A DNA stretch of 64,000 bases. It comes from Ruminiclostridium sufflavum DSM 19573. GTDB taxonomy: Bacteria > Bacillota > Clostridia > Acetivibrionales > DSM-1351. The notes under the pieces were generated by a model that worked only from the letters and a program-made list of their open reading frames with translations, was not told the origin of the DNA and made no database searches. Of the stretch, positions 63,757 through 64,000 are shown one piece after another (positions within the stretch are counted from its first letter, which is position 1; each line of letters opens with the position of its first letter). The stretch covers positions 1-64,000 of the forward strand of contig NZ_QKMR01000003.1 in NCBI RefSeq assembly GCF_003208175.1, given 5' to 3'. Position numbers and translations under genes: made by a program.

Positions 63757-64000
63757 TTATTCTTTTCTTGGATCTATTGTTTTTGCCGCATCGGCATATC
63801 TTCCATATGTACCGATATTCTTTTCATAAGCCTCTTTTGGATCAGCACCTTTTTTGATTGCTTCCATCATCTTTCCAAGATGTACAAACTTATAGCCGAT
63901 TACTTCACCGTCCGCATCAAGTCCGATACTGAGAACATAGCCTTCTGCCATTTCCAGATATCTTACACCCTTTGCCTTTGTTGAGAACATTGTTCCAACC
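63757..64000 (-). CDS. Iron-sulfur cluster assembly scaffold-like protein (partial)
   Basis: Only the last 80 residues are in the window; the frame is open to the right edge. VGTMFSTKAKGVRYLEMAEG and GTYGRYADAAKTIDPRKE match the C-terminal region of the NifU/IscU-like protein that always accompanies GGGtGRT. Operon partner upstream of GGGtGRT. Confidence 0.8.
   Translation of the reverse strand, partial: VGTMFSTKAKGVRYLEMAEGYVLSIGLDADGEVIGYKFVHLGKMMEAIKKGADPKEAYEKNIGTYGRYADAAKTIDPRKE

Noticed and set aside
1-64000. CRISPR arrays, rRNA and tRNA genes
   Set aside because: No regularly spaced repeats and no convincing tRNA or rRNA sequence were seen on either strand.

Overview
The window looks like chromosomal DNA of an AT-rich, low-GC Gram-positive anaerobe of the class Clostridia. 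A Ruminiclostridium-like cellulolytic clostridium is plausible but not proven. Supporting signs are strong GGAGG ribosome-binding sites with GTG and TTG starts, a GGGtGRT gene beside an Fe-S scaffold gene, an AraR-type arabinose locus and a bactofilin/M23/PBP1A envelope cluster. No rRNA, tRNA or CRISPR array is visible.

Positions 1-31.5 kb form one large part of an integrative conjugative element (ICE), with nearly all genes on the minus strand. From the right come an early block (Gp37/Gp68-like DUF5131, DUF4314, Dam-type adenine methylase, AbrB-like, YodL and SpoVG-like proteins) and a complete Tad-like pilus set (pseudopilins, prepilin peptidase, CpaB, TadZ-like, CpaF/TadA, TadB, TadC, TadE-like). 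Next come an exported protein whose gene is split by a group II intron and the small DUF3852 protein. The T4SS core follows (VirB6-, VirB3- and VirB4-like proteins), then an amidoligase, a gamma-glutamylcyclotransferase, an NlpC/P60 hydrolase and DUF proteins that run off the left edge. Relaxase, coupling protein and integrase are not in the window. The right end of the element probably lies at the 3' end of rlmD, near 31.5 kb.

Two places inside the transfer region hold foreign cargo. Between VirB4 and the VirB4-like accessory gene sit an HTH regulator, an orphan VbhA-type antitoxin and an unknown gene. Between the VirB6-like and DUF3852 genes, three cargo modules are stacked: a GyrI-like gene, an ABC exporter, and a WYL regulator divergent from a DJ-1 gene. 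Each ends in a terminator hairpin followed by a copy of the 3' end of the DUF3852 gene. Two copies are decayed and the third is the living gene.

Positions 31.5-43 kb are core chromosome: rlmD, a flavin reductase, a secreted beta-propeller protein, a holin-like protein, an M23 peptidase, a bactofilin, PBP1A and proB, with three copies of a short dispersed repeat. Positions 43.4-48.5 kb hold araR-araB-araA-araD with a 40-bp perfect palindromic operator.

Positions 48.8-62.4 kb hold a two-sided transport regulon. On the minus strand a TetR gene is followed by an ECF transporter (MptD-type S component, EcfT, double EcfA) and an IrtAB/YbtPQ-like ABC pair. On the plus strand another TetR gene is followed by a second such ABC pair, then a methyltransferase and a VOC protein. 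The same AGTTAGT-N4-ACTAACT palindrome stands before both transporter operons, and a diverged copy stands before the methyltransferase, so the three blocks are probably co-regulated. The window closes with a decayed ParE-like toxin fragment, the GGGtGRT gene and a partial Fe-S scaffold gene.
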